The notes beneath the pieces are model-generated. The model was not told where the DNA came from and ran no database searches. It saw only the letters and a program-made list of their open reading frames with translations. 64,000 nt of DNA from CAWBAT01 sp046331665 (lineage in GTDB: Bacteria; Acidobacteriota; Terriglobia; Versatilivoradales; Versatilivoraceae), in the NCBI GenBank assembly GCA_046331665.1, contig JAXLQK010000031.1, forward strand, positions 1-64,000, in the 5' to 3' direction. This document shows, piece by piece, positions 1-8,404 of this stretch. How positions within the stretch are numbered: position 1 is the first letter of the stretch; each line of letters begins with the position of its first letter. Made by a program: the position numbers and the translations under genes.

Positions 1-192
1 TTGATAGTCGAACCTGCGGGAAACTTGGAGCTTTCACTTGCCATGGGGACAGCCGACCCGCGAAGGAATGGTTCAGGGTTGATTTAGAGAAGGCGAGGGA
101 GACGGAACTTGATATGGAATGGTCTTCGATTGAGGAACAAGGCAGAGGCAGGGAGGCTGATGTTGTCCCTGCCTTACTCCGGGTCAATCTGC

Positions 193-852
193 TTATTCGG
201 GGACAAAGGCGACAGCCCTCACCCAGGATCCGTCTCCTCCCTTGAGGTGCATTGGAAGGGCCATCAGGTAGACTTCCTTGCCTACGATCATGTCGAGGTT
301 TGTCATGAGTTCCAGGATGATCGGGAAGTTTTCAGGATCCCTGAAAATCTTTGGGTGGTCAACGAGGTGGGGATCCGTGGAGGGGACGTCCATTCCGATC
401 AAGCCCAATTTTTGTTCGAGTACCCACTCTACGCCTTCGGCTGAAAAATGGGGATGTTCCACATCATAATAGATGGGATCGAACGGCTTGAAATAACGGT
501 CCCATCCGGTGTGGATGAGAATGCGGTCCTCCGCTTTCACGCCGCGTCGCACAAAATCATCCGGCATAAACAAATCGCCGAGCTTCTTCTCCGTAAAATC
601 AAGGACCTTGCACCATCCCAGATACCGGCTGAGCGGGATCTCGTTGATCTTGCGGCCTTGATAGTTGAAGTGGTAAGGAGCGTCAGTATGAGTTCCTTGA
701 TGCCCCGACATGCAGTAGTAGCGCATGTTCAATGGCTCCCGTGAGCCGTGCTTGCGATCCATGACAATCCAGTCATGAATGATGCAGCGGGGTTCTGCAC
801 TCCAAATGGGCATGTCGTCCACAATCGGGAACGTCAGGTCCACCATTTTCAT
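193..852 (-). CDS. Cyclase-family (kynurenine formamidase-like) metal hydrolase
   Basis: A protein of about 219 aa when started at the ATG at 852, which gives the MKMVDLTFPI opening typical of the cyclase family; the frame stays open to 1089 but that extension is not family-like. The metal-binding signature HQGTHTDAPYH lies at about residues 51-61. The family (Pfam cyclase) includes kynurenine formamidases and other Mn/Zn hydrolases. The substrate cannot be read from the sequence. The gene stands alone, divergent from the FG-GAP gene. No strong ribosome binding site is visible before 852, so the start is moderately sure while the family is well supported. Confidence 0.85.
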   Translation of the reverse strand: MKMVDLTFPIVDDMPIWSAEPRCIIHDWIVMDRKHGSREPLNMRYYCMSGHQGTHTDAPYHFNYQGRKINEIPLSRYLGWCKVLDFTEKKLGDLFMPDDFVRRGVKAEDRILIHTGWDRYFKPFDPIYYDVEHPHFSAEGVEWVLEQKLGLIGMDVPSTDPHLVDHPKIFRDPENFPIILELMTNLDMIVGKEVYLMALPMHLKGGDGSWVRAVAFVPE

Positions 853-1371
853 ATTGGCAAAAGGATCTAGCTTTGACAATGGAGCCTCCAGGAAAGTTCT
901 CCAATTTCGTAACTCCCCCACAATATATATGTAAATTTTAGACCAGGCAACAAGCGTCCTTCTTAATGACCAAAGGAGTAAGAGGGTGGAAGCGACGATC
1001 GCTGGATAGCCTTTCATTGTTTGATGGAAACTTACCAACACAACAGATTGGTAGCAGGTGTTGATCGGACAGCGGGGATTAAAGAACAATGGTAGAGGAT
1101 CGCAAACGATGAGTTTCGATCTCGTATGGAATTTGATGTAGGGGTGATGACCCTGGGTGTATACTGAGTGCTGAGTTGAGGATTCTTACCTTTTTGTTGA
1201 ATGTTCGATTCAGACTTAGTTATAAGAAAATCCTTAAAGCCCCGTTGATCGAACAAGAGACCTTCCTCTACGTCGCTTAAAAAGTTTTCTCCCTGTCCAT
1301 TTAAGGCTCAGTTGAACGATTTTTGATCCGCAATTCGACCCACTAACTTCTAACTCAAAACAGGAGCAAGG
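853..1371. other. Intergenic region between divergent genes
   Basis: About 520 bases without a convincing gene. It must hold the promoters of the divergent cyclase and FG-GAP genes, but I could not assign clear -35/-10 pairs. The minus-strand frame here is an upstream extension of the cyclase frame with a membrane-like stretch, which I regard as non-coding. Confidence 0.5.
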
Positions 1372-2661
1372 ATGATGCAATCCAACATTCGTGCGAGACG
1401 GCAATTCTTGAAGTTGATGAGTGCCGGGGTTCCGGCCGTCGCGCTGTTCAGTAATACGAATTGGGCCCGCGAAGGCTCGAAATCAACTCCGGTGTCTAAG
1501 AGTGAGATGACCTCCGGGAAGGTGATTGATCTGGGATCGGAAATTACCGGAGATGACGCGATACTTTTTCGAAGACACACACTGGATCTCGGGTTAAGCG
1601 AAACGGTCACCGTGGCTGACATTAACCTGGATGGCCGGCTCGATATTGTTTCGGGTGAGAATTGGTATGAACAGATTGCGCCGGACCCGAGTCGGGGACC
1701 GAGATTTATCAAACATAAGTTTCGAGAACTCGGTTACTCGGATTATTACCTGGAGGATCTGAGCGATCTCGCGATCGATGTAAACGGTGATGGATACCCT
1801 GATATCGTGAGCTGCTCCTATTGGTCGAAACCGCTGACCTGGTGGGAAAATCCTGGAAAGACGGGAGGCCCCTGGAAAGAGCACATCATGGATACGCGAT
1901 CCGGGGTCGAATTTGCATTCCTCGTGGACATCTTGAACACCGGAAAGCCTCTCCAAGTACTTCCGCAATTTGGCCGGCCGACGGTTCCCCTGACTTGGTT
2001 TGAGTTAGCGGAAAAGGGTGCCCCTGAGGCGTGGATCAAGCATGAGGTGAGTCCAATGAGTTGGGGGCATGGCATCGGTGCCGGAGATGTCAATGGCGAC
2101 GGGCGAACAGATATTATTACGCCAAGAGGTTGGTTTGAAGCTCCCCTCGACCCGCGCCACGGGCAATGGATTTTTCATCCGGAATTCAACTTGGGAGATA
2201 CGGGCTTTATCTATGTCGAAGACGTCAATCGGGATGGCGTTCCGGATTTGATCACCAGCCTGGGCCATGATTACGGCATCTATTGGTACGAGCAGAAGAA
2301 GGACTCTGCCGGAAATCGCAGCTGGGAAAAACATCTCATTGACAACAGTTTCTCACAAGCCCACGCCATGACCTTGGTCGATCTCAATGGGGACGGACGA
2401 CGTGACATTGTGACGGGGAAGCGATTCTATGCTCACATTCACGATCCGGGAGCGAACGAACCCCTGGGGATCTATTGGTACGAGCCTTTTGAGTCTCCGG
2501 GGCGCTTACAGTGGCGGCGCCATATTATTGATTACAGCACCAGGGCGGGAGGTGGCATGCAGATCCCGGTAATCGATATCGATGGAGATGGAAATCTTGA
2601 CATTGTGGTGGCTGGAAAGACCGGACTCTTTCTATTTGAGAACCTGACGTCTGTGCGCTGA
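1372..2661 (+). CDS. Tat-exported FG-GAP/VCBS-repeat beta-propeller protein
   Basis: 429 aa. The N terminus has a twin-arginine signal (RRQFLK at residues 9-14, then a hydrophobic stretch), so it is probably exported folded. The mature part contains six DxNxDGxxD-type calcium-binding repeats (for example DINLDGRLDIV, DVNGDGYPDIV, DVNGDGRTDII, DIDGDGNLDIV), typical of FG-GAP/VCBS beta-propellers found in bacterial surface proteins. AGGAG at 1362-1366 sits 5 bases before the ATG. It precedes another Tat-exported protein, the GH127-like hydrolase, by 180 bases in the same direction, so a joint role at the cell surface, such as glycan handling, is possible but inferred. Confidence 0.88.
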   Translation: MMQSNIRARRQFLKLMSAGVPAVALFSNTNWAREGSKSTPVSKSEMTSGKVIDLGSEITGDDAILFRRHTLDLGLSETVTVADINLDGRLDIVSGENWYEQIAPDPSRGPRFIKHKFRELGYSDYYLEDLSDLAIDVNGDGYPDIVSCSYWSKPLTWWENPGKTGGPWKEHIMDTRSGVEFAFLVDILNTGKPLQVLPQFGRPTVPLTWFELAEKGAPEAWIKHEVSPMSWGHGIGAGDVNGDGRTDIITPRGWFEAPLDPRHGQWIFHPEFNLGDTGFIYVEDVNRDGVPDLITSLGHDYGIYWYEQKKDSAGNRSWEKHLIDNSFSQAHAMTLVDLNGDGRRDIVTGKRFYAHIHDPGANEPLGIYWYEPFESPGRLQWRRHIIDYSTRAGGGMQIPVIDIDGDGNLDIVVAGKTGLFLFENLTSVR

Positions 2662-2841
2662 GCCGCCTTTTGGGCCCCTTCTCTTTAACTGCGCCTGGCA
2701 TGGGACTCAGTGAGCCGGCAAATCCAGGCAGCGGGGTGGCGAATCAAAAGTTCCTTGCAGGCAGGAGGAAATGATGGATCGATTTCCAATTCTAACGATC
2801 AGATCAAGAGGTAAATGATGGACTGAAACGAGGAGATTCCG

Positions 2842-4896
2842 ATGAGAATCAACCATCAAGGACTTTCCAGCCATCGCACCCATCGAAATGCGAAGTCGTT
2901 TAAAATCTTTGGACGAAGGCAGTTTCTTTGCTCAGCCTTTGTGCTAGGTACAACGCTTAAGACTGGTCTTAACACTCACGCCCTCGCTTCAACCATTAGA
3001 TCGACGAAGGAATCGGGGATTAATACCCCCCGCATTGCCGGCCAATATTACCAAGCTACCATTCCTGACACTTTGGATCTGGCAGAGCGAGCCCGCCTTG
3101 GGGTTTCACACTTTCTAAACCTCATCAGCGAGAAAAATGATTATGAAATGTATTGGGGGGTGAACGAATTCTACCCCAAGCGGATGAACGCTCTTCTTGG
3201 ATACACCCTTCCACAGCCATGGGGCGGAAACTTTAAAGACTACAACCCGCCTGCCATGACGTTCAACCCTACGGTCTTAATGGCATGCCAGGGAAAGGCC
3301 GTGGAGGCGTTGGCCATGCTGCGCTTGATGAGCGGAAGTAGGGAAGGTCTGGAGCTTGAAGCAGGCATGCTTCGTATGATGGCCTCCAACATTGGCGAGG
3401 ATGGCGTGTTTTACGTGCCTCAAACCAACGGACGCAGGCCATGGCTTGGTCCTGAGGAATGGCGCCCCTATGCGAATACGCATGGCCAGGCGCGCATGAT
3501 GCGCGCCATGATAGCCTGGTACCAATATACCGGGAACCCCTATTGGAAAGAGCATATCGACCGGCTGGTCGACGGGATTGACCGCCAGTTAGCCGTCCAC
3601 AAAGCGGACTATGCCTACATCCCGATTTCAGGCTGGCTCCCTCAGGAATACTTCCGTTCGTGCTATCTGAAGGGGCGTGGGTGGAAAGATACGGTCGAGC
3701 CAGAGAACGAAAAGGCCGGCGAAGAAGGATCGCTCTTCAATCATCAGGGACACACACCCGGTGCCCTTTCGAACTGGTATCGACTCAGTGGAAACACCCA
3801 GTCACTTCGCCTTGCCGGTGAGTTGGTACGGTTCTATACCAAGCCTCAGTTCTGGGCGGATTTCAAAGGCGGAGAGTACCCTCAAACAGTAGGTTCCGAA
3901 CACGCTCATTTTCAGGGGCACTGGCATGGGTATGTCAACACGCTCCGGGCGATTCTCGAATATGCCGTCGCGGCGAATGATCCCCGGCTGATGGCATTTG
4001 TGAGAGACGGATACGAGTGGGCGAGGCAAAGCGGTCTGGCTCGCATTGGGATGTTTGCCGACAGTCAAGGTTGTGCCTGCGGGCGGATTCTGGGACTTGC
4101 TGTAAAACTGACGGAGGCCGGAGTCGGTGACTACTGGGAGGACGTGGACCAGTACATCCGCAATCACGGTACGGAGATGCAGTTTACGCCGGCAGACATT
4201 GACCACATTCGAGAAGTCGGCCAGGGAAAGTCGGCCCCACCGGACCATCCCTCCGTTCGGAGCGATCGTGTCATTGAAGCCACCATGGGAGGATTTTCCA
4301 GTTCCCGCATTCCCCTTAAAGTGAATTCGGGATTATGCTGTTGTACCCACGGCAATATGGGTCTGTTCTATGCTTGGGATGCAACGTTGCGACACGCCGA
4401 TGGACAGGTCCGCGTGAACCTTCTGTTGAATCGCGCCTCGCCGTGGCTTGATGTGGACAGTTATTTGCCTTATCAAGGGAAGGTCGTCCTGCATAACAAG
4501 TCAGCGAATGAAGTATGGGTACGACTTCCTTTGTGGGTTGATCGTCAAGAAGTCCATTGTCGCGGGGGTGATCAAGCTGTCCATCCAGCGTGGTTTGGCC
4601 GGTACCTTCGCTTTGAGGGTGTCAAGAGGGGAGAAACGGTGACGATTGAATTCCCGATTGCAGAAACCACGGAGACTTGGACTGCCCCGCCGCAGGGAAT
4701 GCCCTTGTTAGCGGAATTGCCCTCTTCGGGCCAGCGTTTCACCATGAAGTTCCGAGGGAATACCCTCGTGGAATTGTCCCCTCCTTTGGCACCCGGATCC
4801 TGGCTGTATCAAGGTAGACCGGCACTCTTCAGTGCGAAGCAGACGCCCATGAAAGATATCGCCCGCTATGTAAGTCCGATACAGCTGCAATGGTGA
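2842..4896 (+). CDS. Tat-exported GH127-like (beta-L-arabinofuranosidase superfamily) protein
   Basis: 684 aa. It begins with a Tat-like signal (GRRQFLCS near residues 24-31). An alpha/alpha-barrel-type region is followed by a Cys-rich LCCCTHG motif at residues 498-504 and C-terminal beta-sandwich-like sequence. This layout matches the DUF1680/GH127 superfamily, whose characterised enzymes use a cysteine nucleophile with a zinc site of one Glu and three Cys. A candidate partner motif, SQGCACG, lies at residues 408-414. It has Gln where the zinc-binding Glu of the ExCA motif would be expected, so catalysis or specificity may differ. GAGGAG precedes the ATG. Substrate unknown. Confidence 0.75.
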   Translation: MRINHQGLSSHRTHRNAKSFKIFGRRQFLCSAFVLGTTLKTGLNTHALASTIRSTKESGINTPRIAGQYYQATIPDTLDLAERARLGVSHFLNLISEKNDYEMYWGVNEFYPKRMNALLGYTLPQPWGGNFKDYNPPAMTFNPTVLMACQGKAVEALAMLRLMSGSREGLELEAGMLRMMASNIGEDGVFYVPQTNGRRPWLGPEEWRPYANTHGQARMMRAMIAWYQYTGNPYWKEHIDRLVDGIDRQLAVHKADYAYIPISGWLPQEYFRSCYLKGRGWKDTVEPENEKAGEEGSLFNHQGHTPGALSNWYRLSGNTQSLRLAGELVRFYTKPQFWADFKGGEYPQTVGSEHAHFQGHWHGYVNTLRAILEYAVAANDPRLMAFVRDGYEWARQSGLARIGMFADSQGCACGRILGLAVKLTEAGVGDYWEDVDQYIRNHGTEMQFTPADIDHIREVGQGKSAPPDHPSVRSDRVIEATMGGFSSSRIPLKVNSGLCCCTHGNMGLFYAWDATLRHADGQVRVNLLLNRASPWLDVDSYLPYQGKVVLHNKSANEVWVRLPLWVDRQEVHCRGGDQAVHPAWFGRYLRFEGVKRGETVTIEFPIAETTETWTAPPQGMPLLAELPSSGQRFTMKFRGNTLVELSPPLAPGSWLYQGRPALFSAKQTPMKDIARYVSPIQLQW

Positions 4897-4997
4897 GGAA
4901 TTGGCAGAACGATCTCTTGGCTGGCTTGGAGGATCCGGGTTAAAGATGCGATCGAGCGCAGGGTGCTCAAAGATTTCTTTCCTGTCATCCAGGACAA

Positions 4998-5483
4998 TCA
5001 CTCCATTAAATGGATGCCTGTCGACAAATCATAGTTCATAGCTGACTGGATCTTGTTTTCAATCTGGTAGTATCGCGCTACCTTTACTTCTGGCAATATT
5101 TTCCGAAACTGAGGAAGAAAGGTCTGGCGAATTTTTAGTCGATCTGCGTCAATCGAAAGCGATTCATCGACAAGCTGTTTCGCGACTTCGTCGGTCATAT
5201 CTGCATAATGGGCAGCATAACTCTGAATCAGTTTGACCAGCCGATCGTTGATGACTCCCAATTTATTCTGATAGCTCTCGTAAACCGGCCAGAAGTTCTT
5301 CGCCTCAGCATCGGTCAGTTTCAAATGTTGTGTGACATATTCCTTCTTTTCTGACGCCAGCTTTTCACGTGCTGACGACATGCTCTCCGAGGGTTTATCT
5401 TGCGCTGCGCCTGACGTGGCGAGACCCAATAGACTCCACACTAACACTCCCCCTGTGATGAGTGACTGGCGGGATAATCTCAA
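4998..5483 (-). CDS. Exported small helical protein, function unknown
   Basis: 161 aa using a TTG start at 5483, chosen because a perfect AAGGAGG lies 5 bases upstream and the product then starts directly with a signal peptide (LRLSRQSLITGG..., cleavage near SGAAQ). The mature part is helical and charged, with the stretch LKLTDAEAKNFWPVYESYQ. It recalls small periplasmic Spy/LTXXQ-like helical proteins, but I would not assign that family. It lies 112 bases downstream of the thioredoxin-like gene on the same strand and could be co-transcribed with it. Confidence 0.72.
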   Translation of the reverse strand: MRLSRQSLITGGVLVWSLLGLATSGAAQDKPSESMSSAREKLASEKKEYVTQHLKLTDAEAKNFWPVYESYQNKLGVINDRLVKLIQSYAAHYADMTDEVAKQLVDESLSIDADRLKIRQTFLPQFRKILPEVKVARYYQIENKIQSAMNYDLSTGIHLME

Positions 5484-5488
5484 GCCGT

Positions 5489-5495
5489 CCTCCTT
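5489..5495 (-). promoter_or_regulatory. Shine-Dalgarno sequence fixing a TTG start
   Basis: On the minus strand this reads AAGGAGG, 5 bases before TTG at 5483. It is the reason for preferring the short TTG-started gene over the much longer frame that runs up to 6026. Confidence 0.8.
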
Positions 5496-5595
5496 AAATG
5501 ATGCGAATTTCTCCAAATCAAGATTGGAATGTCGATTGATGGGGTTTACCGGTGCAATTCTAAGATGCCATCCCGGTGGTTGATCAGGCAATACT

Positions 5596-6180
5596 TCAAC
5601 GGGCGTACGGCGGTTCGTTTCCCTTCTTCCATTTGATATTACATCCAAGGCTGGCTCGTTGTTCCGATGCGACGGGCTTTCCTTCGAGGACAGCATCGAT
5701 CGCAGCGCGCAAACTATGCCCGTCAATGGGCTCGCTGTTCCCCGGACGACTATCGTCCAACTGGCCGCGATAAACCAACCTGTGCTCCTTGTCGAAGAGG
5801 AAAAAATCCGGAGTACAGGCTGCGGTGTAGGCCTTGGCCACTTCTTGCGTTCCATCGTGGCAATAGGGAAATACAAATCCCAGACGTACTGCCATTTCGC
5901 GAAGGCGTTCCGGATCATCATCCGGATGAGACACCGGGTCATTGGAACTGATAGCCAGTATTCCCAGGTCCTTTTGATGATAGTCCCGGCCCAGCCGTGA
6001 GAGTTCGGTCTGAACATGTTTGACATAGGGGCAATGGGTGCAAATGAACATGACCAGGAGACCCTTCTTGCCTGAAAAACTGTCCAGATGAATGGTCCGA
6101 TTCGAGTTCGTCACGTCGGGGAGGGAAAAATTGGGCGCCTTGGTTCCCAAAGGAAGCATGGTTGAGGCTGTTAAGACCAT
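5596..6180 (-). CDS. Thioredoxin-fold redoxin (AhpC/TSA-like)
   Basis: 194 aa from the ATG at 6180, which has GGAG 7 bases upstream; an in-frame ATG at 6195 lacks one. The sequence starts LPLGTKAPNFSLPDV, the usual redoxin opening, and carries a CTHC motif at residues 47-50 (CTHCPYVKHV), where typical thioredoxins have CxxC. No signal peptide is visible, so it is probably cytoplasmic. Family members are thiol-disulfide or peroxide-related reductases; the exact reaction is not determined by sequence. The downstream neighbour on the same strand is the small exported helical protein. Confidence 0.85.
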   Translation of the reverse strand: MVLTASTMLPLGTKAPNFSLPDVTNSNRTIHLDSFSGKKGLLVMFICTHCPYVKHVQTELSRLGRDYHQKDLGILAISSNDPVSHPDDDPERLREMAVRLGFVFPYCHDGTQEVAKAYTAACTPDFFLFDKEHRLVYRGQLDDSRPGNSEPIDGHSLRAAIDAVLEGKPVASEQRASLGCNIKWKKGNEPPYAR

Positions 6181-6317
6181 AGCGTCACTCCGCATTGAAG
6201 TTTAGACCTGCACCCAAATTATAGAAGACCCCGGCGGCCGAATCAAAAAACAAATCAGCCCATTTTTGTTATTGCACCAGACCGGGTAGGGCCAATCTGT
6301 TTCCTAAACGATCTCAT

Positions 6318-7013
6318 CTACGAGATCGCTCTCGCCAATAGGAAAGCGACCCCGGCGGCCACACCGCCGATGAGCGTGGTTTGAAGTGAACTGCGCAAAG
6401 GGCGTGCGCCGGTAAATCGCCCTTTCACAAAGCCGAAGATGGCTAATGCGACCAAGGTGATTGCCACGGAAAAAGCAAGTGCGGAGGAGGCGCTCGTTCC
6501 AACCATATAAGGTCCCAAAGGAATAAATCCCCCGAGGATGTAGGCTCCTGCAATTGTTGCGGCGCTCAGGACGGCGCGTTTCGGGTCTTGCTTTTCAAGG
6601 CCGAGCTCAAAGCGCATCATGAAATCAACCCAGGCGTTCGGCTGTTTGCGAAGCGCCTCAACCAAAGAATGACTCTCTTCCGCGGTCACGCCATACGACT
6701 TGAAAATGTTTGTGACTTCCGCGACTTCCTCTTCCGGGATTTCCTCGACTTCCAATACCTCACGTTTTCGTTCTGCTTCGTAATGTTCGGCGTCGCTCTT
6801 GGCGGCGAGGTACCCCCCGAGTCCCATGGCAATCGAACCGGCGGCGATTTCTGCCAATCCTGCGGTCACAATAATTCTGGTCGTATTGATGGCACCGGAG
6901 AGCCCTGCCGCGAGGGCAAAGGGAACCGTCAACCCATCTGACATCCCGATGACAATATCGCGAATGGTGTCACTGCCCATAAAATGGCGCTCGATGTGAG
7001 GAGTCTGTGGCAT
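6318..7013 (-). CDS. VIT1/CCC1-family membrane transporter
   Basis: 231 aa. It shows the family's early motif VIGMSDGLTVPFALAAG, then AAGSIAMGLGGYLAAKSDAE, a charged cytosolic metal-binding-type loop (EAERKREVLEVEEIPEEE) and further membrane segments, about five in all. VIT1/CCC1 proteins move Fe(II) or Mn(II) across membranes, so metal efflux or sequestration is likely. Its first 47 bases (6967-7013) are repeated exactly at 8209-8255. The stop of the upstream HEAT-like frame lies only 10 bases before this ATG, so the gene is now probably translated from a transcript that crosses an inserted module. Confidence 0.9.
   Translation of the reverse strand: MPQTPHIERHFMGSDTIRDIVIGMSDGLTVPFALAAGLSGAINTTRIIVTAGLAEIAAGSIAMGLGGYLAAKSDAEHYEAERKREVLEVEEIPEEEVAEVTNIFKSYGVTAEESHSLVEALRKQPNAWVDFMMRFELGLEKQDPKRAVLSAATIAGAYILGGFIPLGPYMVGTSASSALAFSVAITLVALAIFGFVKGRFTGARPLRSSLQTTLIGGVAAGVAFLLARAIS
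6967..7013. repeat. 47-bp direct repeat, copy A (5' end of the VIT gene)
   Basis: Identical over 47 bases to 8209-8255 and in the same orientation. This copy encodes the first residues of the VIT protein (MPQTPHIERHFMGSDT). Bases just outside the repeat differ, so the boundaries are sharp. Confidence 0.95.
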
Positions 7014-7023
7014 GTTTGTATCC

Positions 7024-8255
7024 TTATTGCTTTTCAGCCAACGGCGGAGTGAAAGTCGGCAATTTCACTAGTTCTCTAGTGTCTAGGCATGCATCAAAAC
7101 AGCACTCACTTCTCATCCATTCAGGAAATTGCTGAATTTCCATTAGGTGTTTCACGAAGCTATGGCGACACATCGAACAAGGGACACTCTCATAGAGCAT
7201 CATCAAAGCAGGCCCCGTCTCTTTAGAGCAATGCGCTATAAGCAACTCTTTCAACCCGATCCCGAAGTAGTGGAGATCCTCAGCGCCCATGGGCTCGCGG
7301 AGCCGAGCCTCAATTAACTGAAAATCGCCTACTTCATAGTTACTTATAAGAAGCTTAGCTGCATCTCCAAGTCGCCTTGGAGTAGAGCTAAAAAGAGTGT
7401 GAGCGAGTTTCCGTACGTCTTGGTCTTTTACGTGTGAAAGCAGATCGACCGCTAAACCTGAAATCCAATGCTCTCGATGCTGGGCAAGTTCAAGGAGACG
7501 ACCAGTCGGGCGAGCGAATTCTCGGGAGTTGAGAATCTTCAAATAAGCAATGATGCGGTTTTCTTCCGTCTCATTCAGCAAATCCTCTGCCACCTTCTCA
7601 AGCTCTTTCGTACTTGCAGCTCTGCCCCATCTGATCAGATAATGACCCAAATTCCGATCACCAATAAGTTCCTTTAGTTCTAGAAATTCCGGACGAACTG
7701 GGGGCTCAAACACTTTCCTCTTGTAGTTTCGGTCATCCTCTTCGGCAACCTCCAGCATTCGGGCCAGCCGTGGACTTTCTCGCGAATTCTGCTCTAAGGC
7801 CTTTCGTGCGGATTCAGGTCCCTCGCGATCTTCTAGGGCATGGACAAGGTAGCCAACTTGCCAAATTTGATCGTCTGCAATATCAGATGGAAAGATCTCT
7901 GCGGCAAAGAGGAGCGCATCAACGCCATCCAGTTTGACTAAATCACCGCAACAACAACCCGCCCGCTCAAACCCAGCGCGCAACTGCCTGGTACATTGCT
8001 TCCTTTAACTCAGTATCTCCTTTCTCGGCGAAGGTTCGAGCCAGCTCAATAGTCTGGTCGAGGTCGTATTTTTTCAGGTCTTCAGGCCCGGAAATTAGCG
8101 CGTGAAAGAACCCATGGCGAAAATATTCCTTAGTTGCCGGCTGCTTGAATCAAATCCAAATAATACACCTCACGACTCTCGCCATCCGATAAGTCGTCAG
8201 TCTCATGAGTGTCACTGCCCATAAAATGGCGCTCGATGTGAGGAGTCTGTGGCAT
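7024..8255 (-). pseudogene. Frameshifted HEAT-like helical-repeat protein with a borrowed VIT N terminus
   Basis: The main open piece (7024-7983) encodes about 319 aa of helical-repeat, HEAT-like sequence with a Cys cluster (ERAGCCCGD) and a late CSMC/SECCFDAC Cys-rich stretch; I do not recognise the family. Upstream in other frames the protein continues: LKEAMYQAV before about 7985, and EYFRHGFFHALISGPEDLK further up. At the top, ATG at 8255 reads MPQTPHIERHFMGSDT from repeat copy B, fused in frame to HETDDLSDGESREVYYLDL and stopping at about 8130. Two frameshifts, near 8130-8140 and 7980, would restore one protein of about 410 aa. A good ribosome binding site (AAGGAG) precedes 8255. Decayed gene or sequencing error are both possible. 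Confidence 0.6.
8209..8255. repeat. 47-bp direct repeat, copy B
   Basis: Exact second copy of 6967-7013. It supplies the start codon and first 16 codons of the chimeric HEAT-like gene, and it carries the better ribosome binding site (AAGGAGACATCG before ATG) of the two copies. It therefore probably marks the original 5' end of the VIT gene. Confidence 0.95.
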
Positions 8256-8404
8256 CGATGTCTCCTTTTCTTCAGGACCGCAGATTTGGCTTTCCGTTGA
8301 AGTGGAAAATTCAGTTGGCGCGGTGGAATCCCCGTAGTCTTTTGCATAGCAAAGGGAGGGATTCCGGCAAGAGAAATTTGCAGAGCCTGCTCAAGCAAAC
8401 CGGT

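Noticed and set aside
5484..6026. Long upstream extension of the 161-aa exported protein
   Set aside because: It overlaps the redoxin gene in another frame and lacks family features; the TTG with AAGGAGG fits better.
6309..6328. Hairpin CGATCTC-6-GAGATCG as terminator of the VIT gene
   Set aside because: It overlaps the stop codon and no T-run follows on the minus strand.
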